A stretch of DNA of 64,000 nt, from contig JAVIYP010000005.1 in the NCBI GenBank assembly GCA_031323845.1, positions 1-64,000 of the forward strand. The letters run 5' to 3'. Source of the DNA: PUPG01 sp031323845. GTDB taxonomy: Bacteria > Bacteroidota > Bacteroidia > Bacteroidales > UBA7960. The notes under the pieces were generated by a model. It saw nothing but the letters and a program-made list of their open reading frames with translations. It searched no databases and had not been told where the DNA came from. Below, piece by piece: positions 24,388 to 33,208 of this stretch; the first letter of the stretch is position 1; each line of letters begins with the position of its first letter. The position numbers and the translations under genes are program-made.

Positions 24388-25467
24388 ATGACAGCAAACC
24401 TGATGAAGCATATCGAGCCCGGTGTATTGTCCGGGGCAGACGTTAAGGAGGTATACCGGATTGCCAAAGAACACCGCTTTGCCCTTCCTGCGGTAAATGT
24501 TGTTGGCACCAATTCCGTAAATGGTGTGCTGGAAACGGCCCGGTTGGTCAACTCCCCGGTCATCATTCAGTTCTCGAATGGCGGGGCGCACTTCTTTGCA
24601 GGGAAGTCGCTTTCCAATGATCAGCAGCATGCAGCTATCGCAGGTGCTGTGTCGGGCGCACATCACGTACATATGATGGCTAAGGCTTACGGTGTCCGCG
24701 TCATCCTGCACACCGACCACGCGGCCAAAAAGCTGTTGCCCTGGATCGACGGACTGATGGATGCCAACGAAGAGCATTTCAACAAAACAGGCAAACCCCT
24801 GTTCAGTTCGCACATGCTCGATCTTTCCGAAGAAAGCCTGGAAGAAAACATCAGCATCAGCTGCAGCTACCTGGAGAGGATGCACAAGCTTGGCATAAGC
24901 CTTGAAGTAGAACTCGGCGTTACAGGCGGCGAGGAAGACGGGGTGGATAATACCGGCATCGACAGTTCAAAACTGTATACGCAGCCCGAAGAGGTCGCCC
25001 AAATGTACAAAGCGCTGATGAGCGTATCGGACCAGTTCACCATTGCAGCTGCTTTTGGCAATGTACATGGCGTATACAAGCCGGGCAATGTGCAGTTACA
25101 ACCTGTTATTTTAAAAAATTCCCAGGCACACATAAAGTCACTCTACAACACCGGCGAAAACCCGGTTGATTTTGTATTTCACGGAGGCAGTGGCTCAAGC
25201 CGCGAAGAAATAAGGGAGGCAATCTCTTACGGTGTGATCAAGATGAATATAGATACCGACACGCAATGGGCGTATTGGGATGGCATCAGGGGCTTTTATC
25301 AAAAGAACGAAGGCTACCTGCAGGGTCAGATCGGCAATCCGGAAGGCGACGACAAGCCCAACAAGAAATACTACGACCCACGCACCTGGCTGAGAAAAGG
25401 AGAGGAAAGCATGCGCGACAGGTTAAAGCTGGCTTTTGAAGACCTTAACGCCATTGACAGGAACTAA
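24388..25467 (+). CDS. fbaA: Class II fructose-bisphosphate aldolase
   Basis: The 359-residue enzyme, the same length as E. coli FbaA, cleaves fructose 1,6-bisphosphate to DHAP and glyceraldehyde 3-phosphate with Zn2+. ILHTDHAAK supplies the catalytic Asp110 and zinc ligand His111; ELGVTGGEEDGVDN, GNVHGVY and FHGGSGSS supply the remaining zinc and phosphate contacts; the C-terminal IDTDTQWAYWDG is also typical. The start was set at ATG 24388, with 15 open codons upstream ignored. A TAATTTTG -7 box at 24338-24345 is a plausible promoter. Its stop codon overlaps the end of the convergent SPOR gene by 4 bp. Confidence 0.97.
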   Translation: MTANLMKHIEPGVLSGADVKEVYRIAKEHRFALPAVNVVGTNSVNGVLETARLVNSPVIIQFSNGGAHFFAGKSLSNDQQHAAIAGAVSGAHHVHMMAKAYGVRVILHTDHAAKKLLPWIDGLMDANEEHFNKTGKPLFSSHMLDLSEESLEENISISCSYLERMHKLGISLEVELGVTGGEEDGVDNTGIDSSKLYTQPEEVAQMYKALMSVSDQFTIAAAFGNVHGVYKPGNVQLQPVILKNSQAHIKSLYNTGENPVDFVFHGGSGSSREEIREAISYGVIKMNIDTDTQWAYWDGIRGFYQKNEGYLQGQIGNPEGDDKPNKKYYDPRTWLRKGEESMRDRLKLAFEDLNAIDRN

Positions 25468-25967
25468 TCCAGGGCGGGGTAGTTGATCATATCCACCACA
25501 ATATATGCTGCCGGATAGTTTCTCCGTATGGATTCCAGGAACCTCCGGGCGTCAAGCCGTGTGCGGAAGTCACCGGCGCGGAGTTTAAAATAAGGCTCTT
25601 CATATATAATGTAGGATGGTTGTTCCGGGTATTTCTCTTCGAAATCAGCCTGGGCCTGCTGTGTATTTAGCCGCGCACGATTGCCCGAATCCATGTAAAT
25701 ATGCACCCTGAAACCCGGGATGCCCGGTTTTTCTTTCATAGCTTCGTTATGAGCCTTCACAAGGAGGTCAATAAGTTCGCTCTGTGCAATATGCTCCCAG
25801 GGCAGCAGGTGCTGCACTTCAACCGTATCAGCATAAAACGTGTCAAAAAAAACCGTATCGGGACTCAGTGTGTCTCCGGCATGCTCAACAACAGGCCGGG
25901 GAGGCTGAACTCCGGCTACAGCTGCAGTAAACGCCAGCAAACAGCATCCGAAAAAGAAAGCTTTCAT
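25464..25967 (-). CDS. Exported SPOR-domain protein
   Basis: The 167-residue precursor has a signal peptide (MKAFFFGCCLLAFTAAVAG) and a C-terminal SPOR-like domain at about 85-165. GFRVHIYMDSGNRARLN is strand 1, AQADFEEKYP the first helix, YFKLRAGDFRTRLDARRFL the second repeat, and AAYIVVDMI the last strand. SPOR domains bind denuded glycan strands of peptidoglycan, so a periplasmic cell-wall association is likely. It converges with fbaA with a 4-bp overlap. Its partner or pathway is unknown. Confidence 0.78.
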   Translation of the reverse strand: MKAFFFGCCLLAFTAAVAGVQPPRPVVEHAGDTLSPDTVFFDTFYADTVEVQHLLPWEHIAQSELIDLLVKAHNEAMKEKPGIPGFRVHIYMDSGNRARLNTQQAQADFEEKYPEQPSYIIYEEPYFKLRAGDFRTRLDARRFLESIRRNYPAAYIVVDMINYPALD

Positions 25968-26042
25968 GAGTTTGTATTTGCGTATATGTTTGATTAGTTG
26001 TGTTTTATGTTTATACCAAAGTTATGATTGGATGCCGGAGGT

Positions 26043-26249
26043 CAGATGTGCAAATGTGAAGATGTGCAGATGTAAGGCTATTGTTTAATTGTTTAATTGT
26101 TGATTCGTTTAATCGTTTAATTGTTGATTCGTTTATTCGTTGATTCGTTTAAGAGTTAATTTGTTGAAGCCATCCGACTTCTGAATTCTGACTTCCGACT
26201 TCTGACCTCTGACCTCTCTTTCTTCCTTCGAGCTTCCAGCTTCGAGCTA
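26043..26249. repeat. Composite tandem repeat, copy R1
   Basis: Three adjacent arrays of short units occur in fixed order: an 8-bp unit around TGCAGATG (26043-26078), an 8-bp unit around AATTGTTT / AATCGTTT (26079-26160), and a 7-bp unit around TCTGACT / TCCGACT (26170-26218), ending with a CTTCGAGCTTCCAGCTTCGAG block. Its reverse complement matches 34442-34656 along nearly its whole length, with different unit numbers. The rest of the 25968-26462 spacer holds no gene. Confidence 0.75.
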
Positions 26250-26462
26250 CTTTACTTCCTTCCGGCAATCGCTGTCACTGTTGGCAAAGTTACACCAAAT
26301 TTATTCATTAATAGCCGTTTCATTGGTATAACCGGAAACGTGAGGTGTGAAGTTTATCCGGGGGCAGTCAGGTGGCGGCACATACAGCGTTGTCTGTTTG
26401 TACGGCAGATGGGTCCTGCTGTTCGGTTTCGGTGTATATTTAAAAAAGGTTGCTACAGCGGG

Positions 26463-27938
26463 TTAATAGGCCCTTGCAAACACGGCCCGGCCCTGCGAAG
26501 GTTTGCCTGTAAAGACGCACCGGCCGGGTTCCTTTCCGGTGTCGAAGGGAATGCAGCGAATGGTGGCCTTGGTAGCCTCTTTTATCTTTTCTTCGGTTTC
26601 TGCGGTGCCGTCCCAGTGTGCCAGAACGAACCCCCCTTTTTCTTCAATCAGCTGCACGAACTCATCCCAGTTGTCGGCACGGCGCGTATTTTCCTCCCTG
26701 AATTTCAGGGCACGCTGAAACAGATTTTTCTGGATCGTGTCCAGCAGTGCTTCAACATGCGGAACAAGCTGGTCGGCCGGGATAATGTTTTTTTCGAGGG
26801 TATCTCTCCTGGCAATCTCCAGGGTTTTGTTTTCAACATCACGCGGTCCGAGGGCAATTCTAACGGGCACGCCCTTAAACTCATATTCGTTGAATTTCCA
26901 CCCGGGTTTATGGGTGTCTCTGTCGTCAAGTTTTACAAGCAGTCCTTTTTGTTCCAGCGACGCTTTAATCTTTCGGGCATGCTCGCACACCAGGTTGTAC
27001 TGTTCCGTGTTTTTATAAATCGGGACAATAACCACCTGTATGGGTGCCAGTTTTGGTGGCAGCACGAGGCCATGATCATCGGAATGTGCCATGATAAGCG
27101 CACCCACCAGGCGGGTGGACACTCCCCAGGATGTAGCCCATACGTATTCGAGCTTGCCCTCCTTGCTGGCAAATTTGACATCAAAAGCCCGGGCAAAGTT
27201 CTGCCCAAGAAAATGTGATGTACCGGCTTGCAGGGCTTTACCGTCCTGCATCAGGGCTTCGATGCAAAACGTTTCCACAGCTCCTGCAAAACGTTCATTT
27301 TCAGACTTAATGCCTTTTAACACCGGGATCGCCATAAAGTTTTCCGCAAAATCGGCATACACATCAAGCATCCTGTAGGTTTCTTCCAGTGCTTCCTGCT
27401 CCGTGGCATGGGCAGTGTGCCCCTCCTGCCAGAGAAATTCGGCAGTGCGCAAAAACATACGCGTCCGCATTTCCCAGCGAACCACATTGGCCCACTGGTT
27501 AACCAGGATCGGCAGGTCGCGGTAGGACTGGACCCAGTTGCGGTAAGTGTCCCAGATAATGGTTTCGGAGGTTGGCCTGATAATCAGCTCCTCTTCAAGC
27601 CTGGCCGAATCGTCGACAACCACACCCTTGCCGTCAGGTGCATTTTTCAGCCGATAATGGGTTACGATGGCACACTCTTTGGCAAAACCCTCCACATGAT
27701 CAGCCTCTTTGCTGAAGAAGGATTTGGGAATAAACAGCGGGAAATATGCGTTGGAATGACCGGTATCCTTGAACATTTTGTCAAGCGCAGCTTGCATCTT
27801 CTCCCAAATGGCATAACCGTAAGGCTTGATCACCATACAACCCCTTACCGCCGAGTTTTCAGCAAGTTCTGCACGTTGTACAATGTCGTTGTACCACTTG
27901 GAGTAATTCTCTTCCCTGGTTGAAAAATCTTTATCCAT
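26463..27938 (-). CDS. proS: Proline--tRNA ligase (short, archaeal/eukaryal-like type)
   Basis: The 491-residue class II synthetase charges tRNA-Pro. The class II catalytic core is intact: motif 2 region RPTSETIIWDTYRNW and VRWEMRTRMFLRTAEFLWQEGHTAH, then GTSHFLGQNFARAFDV and the motif 3 region. An anticodon domain (PIQVVIVPIYKN, RDTHKPGWKFNEYEFKGVPVRI) follows, then a C-terminal extension ending RAVFARAY, with a terminal aromatic residue as usual for the ProS type 3 group. It lacks the editing insertion of the long bacterial form. It is divergent from the downstream lipoprotein gene. Confidence 0.96.
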   Translation of the reverse strand: MDKDFSTREENYSKWYNDIVQRAELAENSAVRGCMVIKPYGYAIWEKMQAALDKMFKDTGHSNAYFPLFIPKSFFSKEADHVEGFAKECAIVTHYRLKNAPDGKGVVVDDSARLEEELIIRPTSETIIWDTYRNWVQSYRDLPILVNQWANVVRWEMRTRMFLRTAEFLWQEGHTAHATEQEALEETYRMLDVYADFAENFMAIPVLKGIKSENERFAGAVETFCIEALMQDGKALQAGTSHFLGQNFARAFDVKFASKEGKLEYVWATSWGVSTRLVGALIMAHSDDHGLVLPPKLAPIQVVIVPIYKNTEQYNLVCEHARKIKASLEQKGLLVKLDDRDTHKPGWKFNEYEFKGVPVRIALGPRDVENKTLEIARRDTLEKNIIPADQLVPHVEALLDTIQKNLFQRALKFREENTRRADNWDEFVQLIEEKGGFVLAHWDGTAETEEKIKEATKATIRCIPFDTGKEPGRCVFTGKPSQGRAVFARAY

Positions 27939-27988
27939 ACTGGCTTTGGTATAATATTTGTGCTTTAGTTTATGAACATTAAAACGGG

Positions 27989-27996
27989 CAAATTTA
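27989..27996 (-). promoter_or_regulatory. -7 box of the proS promoter
   Basis: Read leftward, TAAATTTG matches TAnnTTTG and lies 51 bp before the proS start. No good TTTG is found at -33. The divergent lipoprotein gene starts 64 bp on the other side. Confidence 0.4.
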
Positions 27997-28059
27997 ACAA
28001 AAAAGACGCTTATAACGACTTTTTATAAAAACCAAACAAAACAACCAGGAGGAAGAGTC

Positions 28060-29529
28060 ATGAAAGCTTTACTTAAACTTTTTTCAGCCATACTGCTGAT
28101 TTCACTTGCAGGTTGTTCTTCAACGTATTACGTTTCACAAAAAGACGATGTGTACTACCTCCCGCAAACAGTGAGAGGTGGTTCGGCATATATTCCGGAA
28201 GATGCCAAAACCGTAGAGGTCGTTGATGACGCCTATGCTGTTGTTGCTGAACATCAGGATACTGTTGAGGTAACAGATGCAGAAGCCTATTATGTTGATG
28301 AAGACGGGCAGGTGATCATAATTCAGAACTTTTACGGTGATCACTATGATTTCGCCTATGCTTCCAGGATAAGGCGCTTTCACCGTTCGTACGTAAGCTT
28401 CGGGTATTTTGATCCTTTCTATACCAACATGTTCTATTATACGTACAACCCTTACCATTTCGGTGCGAGCATTTACCTGGGGTTCGGACCGTCTCCATGG
28501 TTTTTCGGCGGATATTACGGCTATTATCCCATGAGCTTTTACAACCCGTTCTGGCATCATTACTACTGGCGTAACCCATGGTTTTATGGGCCGGGTTCCT
28601 ACTGGGCCGGATATCACCATGGCTTCTACACAGGGTTCGGTTATGGCATCTGGCACCCCTATTATTTCGGCTACGGAGGATATAGCCCCTGGGGCGGACC
28701 AATGTACCCGCAATATGGTAGCGGCTTAACCTATCACTACGGGCCACGGGGTACCGCGGGAGGAGGCACCGTGGGCAGGCCCGCCAGCGGCAGGGAAACC
28801 ACAGGAACACGCGACATGCTGGCAACACGGCCTGGCGAAACAACTCAGTCGGTTGAGTCACAAAGAGGCACAGCACCCGTTGATCCTAAACGCAGCTCTG
28901 AACAACTGGTACGTGGCACCGGAGACGAAACAGCCACCACTACCATGACAAGGGAGCGGATGGAGTCTATGCAAAACACGCACCGCGAAGAAATGCAAAG
29001 GGCAGCCGCCAGACAGCAAACTGAACAACCGGCAGCTCAGCGCTATACAAGACCGCAGCAAACCTCTCCGGAGCGTGTGCGCGAAATCAGCAATCCGAAC
29101 TACTCCATGCCAAGGACATACACCTCGCCGAGCTACAGGCAGCCCAGTACTCCTCAGCGAACCAGGCCAGGAACAGCAACACCGGCGCCAACAAACGTTA
29201 CCAGGCCTTCAAGGGATCAGGGCACTCCTTCACAACCCACACAAAGACCGGCAACACAACCGTCGCGCACTGACAGGGGACAGCCAAGCTATACGCCTCC
29301 CAGGCAGCAGCCGACACGGACAACAACAAGTCCGCCGAGCACGCCCTCAAGAAGCTCGGCAAGTCCTTCAAGATCAAGTACGCCCTCAAGGAGTTCTGCA
29401 GCACCCGCAAGGTCAAGTTCCTCGTCCGGTAGTTCTGCAGCACCCGCACGGTCAAGCGGATCCTCAAGGAGCTCATCACCACCTGCAAGATCAGGCGGTT
29501 CATCCTCAAGCGGTGGTCGAAACAGGTAA
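28060..29529 (+). CDS. Lipoprotein with aromatic/glycine-rich domain and Ser/Pro/Arg-rich tail
   Basis: The 489-residue precursor has a lipobox LISLAGC with lipidated Cys19 followed by Ser-Ser, suggesting an outer-membrane lipoprotein. Residues about 20-95 form a mixed acidic region. About 105-230 is extraordinarily rich in Tyr, Phe, Trp, Gly and His (for example GGYYGYYPMSFYNPFWHHYY). About 235-390 is Thr/Arg/Gln/Pro-rich, and about 390-489 is a repeat tail of Ser-Pro-Ala-Arg (SAAPARSSSSS-type units) whose DNA contains near-identical 27-nt repeats. No enzymatic motif is seen. Similar genes next to proS in this phylum carry unhelpful names. A surface-exposed structural or adhesive role is a guess. 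It is preceded by a good AGGAGG site at 28048. Confidence 0.8.
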   Translation: MKALLKLFSAILLISLAGCSSTYYVSQKDDVYYLPQTVRGGSAYIPEDAKTVEVVDDAYAVVAEHQDTVEVTDAEAYYVDEDGQVIIIQNFYGDHYDFAYASRIRRFHRSYVSFGYFDPFYTNMFYYTYNPYHFGASIYLGFGPSPWFFGGYYGYYPMSFYNPFWHHYYWRNPWFYGPGSYWAGYHHGFYTGFGYGIWHPYYFGYGGYSPWGGPMYPQYGSGLTYHYGPRGTAGGGTVGRPASGRETTGTRDMLATRPGETTQSVESQRGTAPVDPKRSSEQLVRGTGDETATTTMTRERMESMQNTHREEMQRAAARQQTEQPAAQRYTRPQQTSPERVREISNPNYSMPRTYTSPSYRQPSTPQRTRPGTATPAPTNVTRPSRDQGTPSQPTQRPATQPSRTDRGQPSYTPPRQQPTRTTTSPPSTPSRSSASPSRSSTPSRSSAAPARSSSSSGSSAAPARSSGSSRSSSPPARSGGSSSSGGRNR

Positions 29530-29559
29530 GCCAACACCAATAAATGTTTAAACAAGCAT

Positions 29560-29606
29560 AAGCCTCCCGGAACCAGAACCCGGTTTTTTCCGGGAGGCTT
29601 TTTCTT
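29560..29606 (+). terminator. Rho-independent terminator after the aromatic-rich lipoprotein gene
   Basis: AAGCCTCCCGGAA (29560-29572) pairs perfectly with TTCCGGGAGGCTT (29588-29600) and a T-rich run follows. It lies about 30 bp after the stop codon. Confidence 0.85.
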
Positions 29607-29629
29607 AGAATGCATTCAAAACCGAAAAA

Positions 29630-31075
29630 ATGATGAAAAGAATCTTTTTAATACTGACGGTTTCTGTGTTATTTACCCATATGGGTGTTGCTCAAAACGA
29701 AAGCGATGCATTACGCTATGCCCAGACATTCCCCGGCGGTACAGCGCGTTTTTCAGCAATGGCAGGATCTTTTGGCGCCCTCGGGGGCGACTTCTCTTCC
29801 CTGAGCATCAACCCTGCAGGAATTGCAATCTACAGGAGTTCAGAGTTCAGCATCACACCCTCGGTGAACTACAGCCAGGTAACAAGCCGATATTTCAACA
29901 ACAGAGAAGAGGACATGAAGTATAACTTCAACCTCAACAGCCTGGGGCTGGTTTTTGCCATACCTCTCAATAATGAAGGCACTCAGTCCGGTTGGCAATA
30001 TTTCAACATCGGGCTTGGGTTCAACCGCCAAAACAACTTCAACAACCGATGGATTGCAGAAGGCTTCAATCCCGAAAACTCCTTCATGACAAGCATGCTT
30101 GCACAGGCCAACAGAGAAGGGCTGGGAGGCCTTGATCCTTTCTCAACCGGACTGGCCTGGGACACCTACCTGCTTGACTATCACGATGATTATGGTTTCT
30201 CTGCAGACATGCCCAATGGCCAGGTGTTGCAACGCCGCGAAACAACCCTTTCAGGGTCACTGAACGAACTTGTTTTCTCTTTGGGAGCCAACTATGGCGA
30301 CAGGCTCTACCTCGGTGCCAGCATGGGCATCCCAAACCTCAGTTATAAGGAAGAAAGCGTTTTTGGAGAAGAAGACAGGAATGACATCAACCCCGTATTC
30401 AACAGCCTGACCTATACACATAACATTAGAACCCGGGGTTCGGGCTTTAACTTAAAGCTTGGTGCAATTATCCGGGTAACAGACGTTATCAGGCTGGGAG
30501 GGGCATTTCATACGCCAACGTTTTTCGAGCTTGACGACAGGTATCATTCCAGCATGCGTGCAGACCTTAACCTGGATGTCGACACCAGATTTAAGCGCTC
30601 ACCCATTGGCCGGTTCGACTATGAAATCAACACTCCCATGAAAGCTGTCGGCAGCCTGGGGCTAGTGTTTGGAGGACGCGGGCTTATCAATATCGATTAT
30701 GAATATATCGACTATACCAAAACCCGCCTGCGCCACTCCGAATATCTCTTCACCAGTGAAAACAACAGGATCAAAGAGGCATTCACCGAACAACATAACC
30801 TGAGAATAGGAGGTGAGCTGCTGTTGAACCCGCTCATCATCCGGGCCGGATATGCCTATTATTCAAGCCCCTATAAACCGGGGGTCAACGACGGACAACG
30901 CAGCCTGATAGCTGCCGGTATCGGCATTCGTGAAGGAAATTATTTTATTGATTTTGCCTACACCTATGCGTTTTATTCAGAGGATTTTTTCCTGTATGAT
31001 CTGAATAACCTTAAGCCTGTCAGCAGGGACTTTGCCAGCAGTGCCTTCAGGGCTACTGTAGGATGGAGGTTTTAA
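29630..31075 (+). CDS. OmpP1/FadL-family outer-membrane transport protein
   Basis: The 481-residue precursor has a signal peptide MMKRIFLILTVSVLFTHMGVAQ. The mature N-terminus, AQTFPGGTARFSAMAGSFGALGGDFSSLSINPAGIAIYRSSEF, is the hallmark of FadL/TodX barrels, whose N-terminal plug carries an NPAG motif. The rest is beta strands ending FRATVGWRF with a terminal Phe. Members take hydrophobic compounds across the outer membrane; the substrate here is unknown. It sits between two strong terminators and is probably its own transcription unit. Confidence 0.9.
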   Translation: MMKRIFLILTVSVLFTHMGVAQNESDALRYAQTFPGGTARFSAMAGSFGALGGDFSSLSINPAGIAIYRSSEFSITPSVNYSQVTSRYFNNREEDMKYNFNLNSLGLVFAIPLNNEGTQSGWQYFNIGLGFNRQNNFNNRWIAEGFNPENSFMTSMLAQANREGLGGLDPFSTGLAWDTYLLDYHDDYGFSADMPNGQVLQRRETTLSGSLNELVFSLGANYGDRLYLGASMGIPNLSYKEESVFGEEDRNDINPVFNSLTYTHNIRTRGSGFNLKLGAIIRVTDVIRLGGAFHTPTFFELDDRYHSSMRADLNLDVDTRFKRSPIGRFDYEINTPMKAVGSLGLVFGGRGLINIDYEYIDYTKTRLRHSEYLFTSENNRIKEAFTEQHNLRIGGELLLNPLIIRAGYAYYSSPYKPGVNDGQRSLIAAGIGIREGNYFIDFAYTYAFYSEDFFLYDLNNLKPVSRDFASSAFRATVGWRF

Positions 31076-31077
31076 TA

Positions 31078-31105
31078 AAAACCCGGATTACGATCCGGGT
31101 TTTTT
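31078..31105. terminator. Bidirectional terminator between the FadL-like and CdsZ-like genes
   Basis: AAACCCGGAT pairs with ATCCGGGTTT around a 4-base loop and is flanked by A- and T-runs on both sides. It serves the convergent genes ending at 31075 and 31108. Confidence 0.85.
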
Positions 31106-31107
31106 GG

Positions 31108-31986
31108 TTATGGCTCAACAACCAGCTTCGTAATTTCCTCATCAACGAGGATGCGGCCGCAGTACTCACAAACAATAATTTTTTTATGCATCCTGATGTC
31201 CAGGTGCCGCTGGGGTGGAATCTTGTTAAGGCAACCACCGCAGGCATCCCTCTCAACGGGAACCACGGCAAGTCCGTTACGTGCATTGTCCCTGATGCGC
31301 TGATAAGCATTCAGCAAGCGCTCATCAATCGAATCCTGCTGCTTTTTTAATGCCTCCAGTAATACCTGTTCGTCTTTTTCGGTTTCCGCAACGATGTCAT
31401 TAAGTTCGGCTTTTTTGGCCTCCAGGTCAGCTTGTCTCTCGGTAAGTTCTTCGTGAACCCGGTTTACAATCTCAGTTTTGATTTCTATTTCAGCCGCAAA
31501 CTCTTTCATCTTTTTCTCAGCCAGCTGCGCCTCCAGGGTTTGGAATTCGATCTCTTTTGAAAGCGAGTCGTATTCACGGTTATTACGCACATTCATTTGC
31601 TGGGCTTCATATTTTTTAATCAGCTCAAGACTGTCCTGTGCGGCGATTTTTTTGTTCGATATTTGGGTCTCCAGCTCTTTTATTTCATCCCGGAACTTTT
31701 TTTCCCTGGTGGTCAGGCCTTCAATTTCATCTTCAAGGTCTTGAACTTCAAGGGGCAGCTCACCTCTGACAAGCCGCAGACTGTCGATGCGCTGATCTAT
31801 ACGCTGCAGAGAATACAGGGAAATCAACTTATTCTTTACTGTATATTCAACATTTTCGTCGAGAGCCGATTCCGGTGTAACCACTGGCGAATCTTCGGTG
31901 CCTGTACTCGGGTTAATTTTTTTCTGCTGTGTTTTTTCTTCGGATGCAGCGGCTTTTGCTGACTTCTTCTTTGTGCTCTTGGCCAT
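31108..31986 (-). CDS. Coiled-coil protein with C-terminal zinc ribbon (CdsZ/DUF164 family)
   Basis: The 292-residue protein starts at ATG 31986 (MAKSTKKKSAKAAA). Its N-terminal 45 residues are Lys/Ala/Ser-rich and look disordered. About 60-235 is a long heptad-patterned coiled coil with many Glu/Lys. The C-terminus has CGGC...CEYCG, a four-cysteine zinc ribbon, followed by RILVDEEI. The family is widespread and was named CdsZ in chlamydiae; its role is unsettled but nucleic-acid or ribosome contact is often suspected. It starts 35 bp after the nif3 stop, a pairing common in bacteria. Confidence 0.88.
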   Translation of the reverse strand: MAKSTKKKSAKAAASEEKTQQKKINPSTGTEDSPVVTPESALDENVEYTVKNKLISLYSLQRIDQRIDSLRLVRGELPLEVQDLEDEIEGLTTREKKFRDEIKELETQISNKKIAAQDSLELIKKYEAQQMNVRNNREYDSLSKEIEFQTLEAQLAEKKMKEFAAEIEIKTEIVNRVHEELTERQADLEAKKAELNDIVAETEKDEQVLLEALKKQQDSIDERLLNAYQRIRDNARNGLAVVPVERDACGGCLNKIPPQRHLDIRMHKKIIVCEYCGRILVDEEITKLVVEP

Positions 31987-32021
31987 ATGTTTTGTATATG
32001 TTTTTTGTTGGATACAATGAA

Positions 32022-33116
32022 TCAAAAATACCTGACAGGATTGGTATCTGCTTCTGAAATCAGGAGTGCAAAGTTAGTTAATTTTTTCTTAATTCCGTTG
32101 AGTAATAATTCTTTTGCAAATTGTTCTGTTTCATAATGTCCGGCGTCAATTAACAGTATTCTTTGTTCCGCTTCATGAAACTGATGGTACTTAACGTCGG
32201 CTGTTATAAAAGCATCGGCTCCGGCCCTGATGGCTTCCTGGATTAAAAATGAGCCTGAACCACCGCACACAGCCACTTTTTTAATCTGTTCCTTTTGCGT
32301 ATGGGAATGCCGCAACAAGGCTGCCGACAATGTTAGTTTCACATGCTGAAGAAAGTCGTCAACCGGCAGCGGGCTGTCCAGGTCGCCGATCATGCCTGCG
32401 CCGGCTTTGTCAAATGCATTATCCAGGGGGTATATGTCATAGGCCACTTCCTCATAGGGATGGTTGGCGAACATGGCTGTCAGGATGGATTTTTGCAGAT
32501 AGGCGGGGAAAATAGTCTCTACACGCACTTCGGGCTCATAGTGCAGCTCGTTGAGTTTGCCGGTGAAAGGACTTGCCCCGTCACCTGCCCTGAAAGAGCC
32601 CCTGCCCTCAGTGTTGAAACTGCAGCAATCATAGTTTCCTATCTGTCCTGCTCCGGCGGCAAAGATAGCGGCCCTTAGTTTATCTGCATGCTCCAGCGGG
32701 CAAAACACAACAAGCTTTTTTAACAGCCCTTCGGCAACTTTGAGTATTTTCACCTGTGTAAGTCCCAGCTCCGAAGCAAGGGCATGATTGACGCCCATCA
32801 AGGTGTTATCAAGGTTTGTATGCACCGATACCACGGCAATGCCGTGCCTGATCGCCTCAATAAGCACCTTATCGGTTGCCTGTTCACCTGTGATCTTCTT
32901 TACTCCCTTGAAGATGAGCGGATGATGACACAGGACCAGATCACATTGTTTATCAATGGCTTCCTGCATAACGGCTGGTGTGGCATCCAGGCAAATCAAT
33001 CCCCTGTTCACGCTCTGCCCAGGAGAGCCAATTTGCAATCCGGAATTGTCGTATGATTCCTGAAGTGAAGACGGAGCAATGTCTTCGAGTACCTGCAAAA
33101 TTTTTCCAAGTTGCAT
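32022..33116 (-). CDS. Nif3-like dinuclear metal-centre protein
   Basis: The 364-residue Nif3/YqfO protein forms hexamers and binds two metal ions per subunit. Family motifs include LQESYDNSGLQIG, LCHHPLIFKG with paired histidines, VVSVHTNLDNTLMGVNHALA, and the C-terminal AVCGGSGSFL...AGADAFITADVKYHQFHEA and LIDAGHYETE. The extra internal domain at about 130-235 (PII-like, YqfO type) explains the length above 250. No physiological substrate is firmly known; the GTP cyclohydrolase label is doubtful. It is followed by the CdsZ-like gene and divergent from lpxK. A TACTTTTG box at 33155-33148 is a likely promoter. Confidence 0.93.
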   Translation of the reverse strand: MQLGKILQVLEDIAPSSLQESYDNSGLQIGSPGQSVNRGLICLDATPAVMQEAIDKQCDLVLCHHPLIFKGVKKITGEQATDKVLIEAIRHGIAVVSVHTNLDNTLMGVNHALASELGLTQVKILKVAEGLLKKLVVFCPLEHADKLRAAIFAAGAGQIGNYDCCSFNTEGRGSFRAGDGASPFTGKLNELHYEPEVRVETIFPAYLQKSILTAMFANHPYEEVAYDIYPLDNAFDKAGAGMIGDLDSPLPVDDFLQHVKLTLSAALLRHSHTQKEQIKKVAVCGGSGSFLIQEAIRAGADAFITADVKYHQFHEAEQRILLIDAGHYETEQFAKELLLNGIKKKLTNFALLISEADTNPVRYF

Positions 33117-33208
33117 ATTTTTATTTTGAAAATGATGAATATTATGTCAAAAGTAATGGATTTTTGACGAAATTTACACGGATTTGTTGTTTGCTTTTAG
33201 GTAAGGCT

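Noticed and set aside
26340..27218. A 292-codon open frame on the plus strand
   Set aside because: It lies antisense to proS, whose motifs are all intact, and has no recognisable domain.
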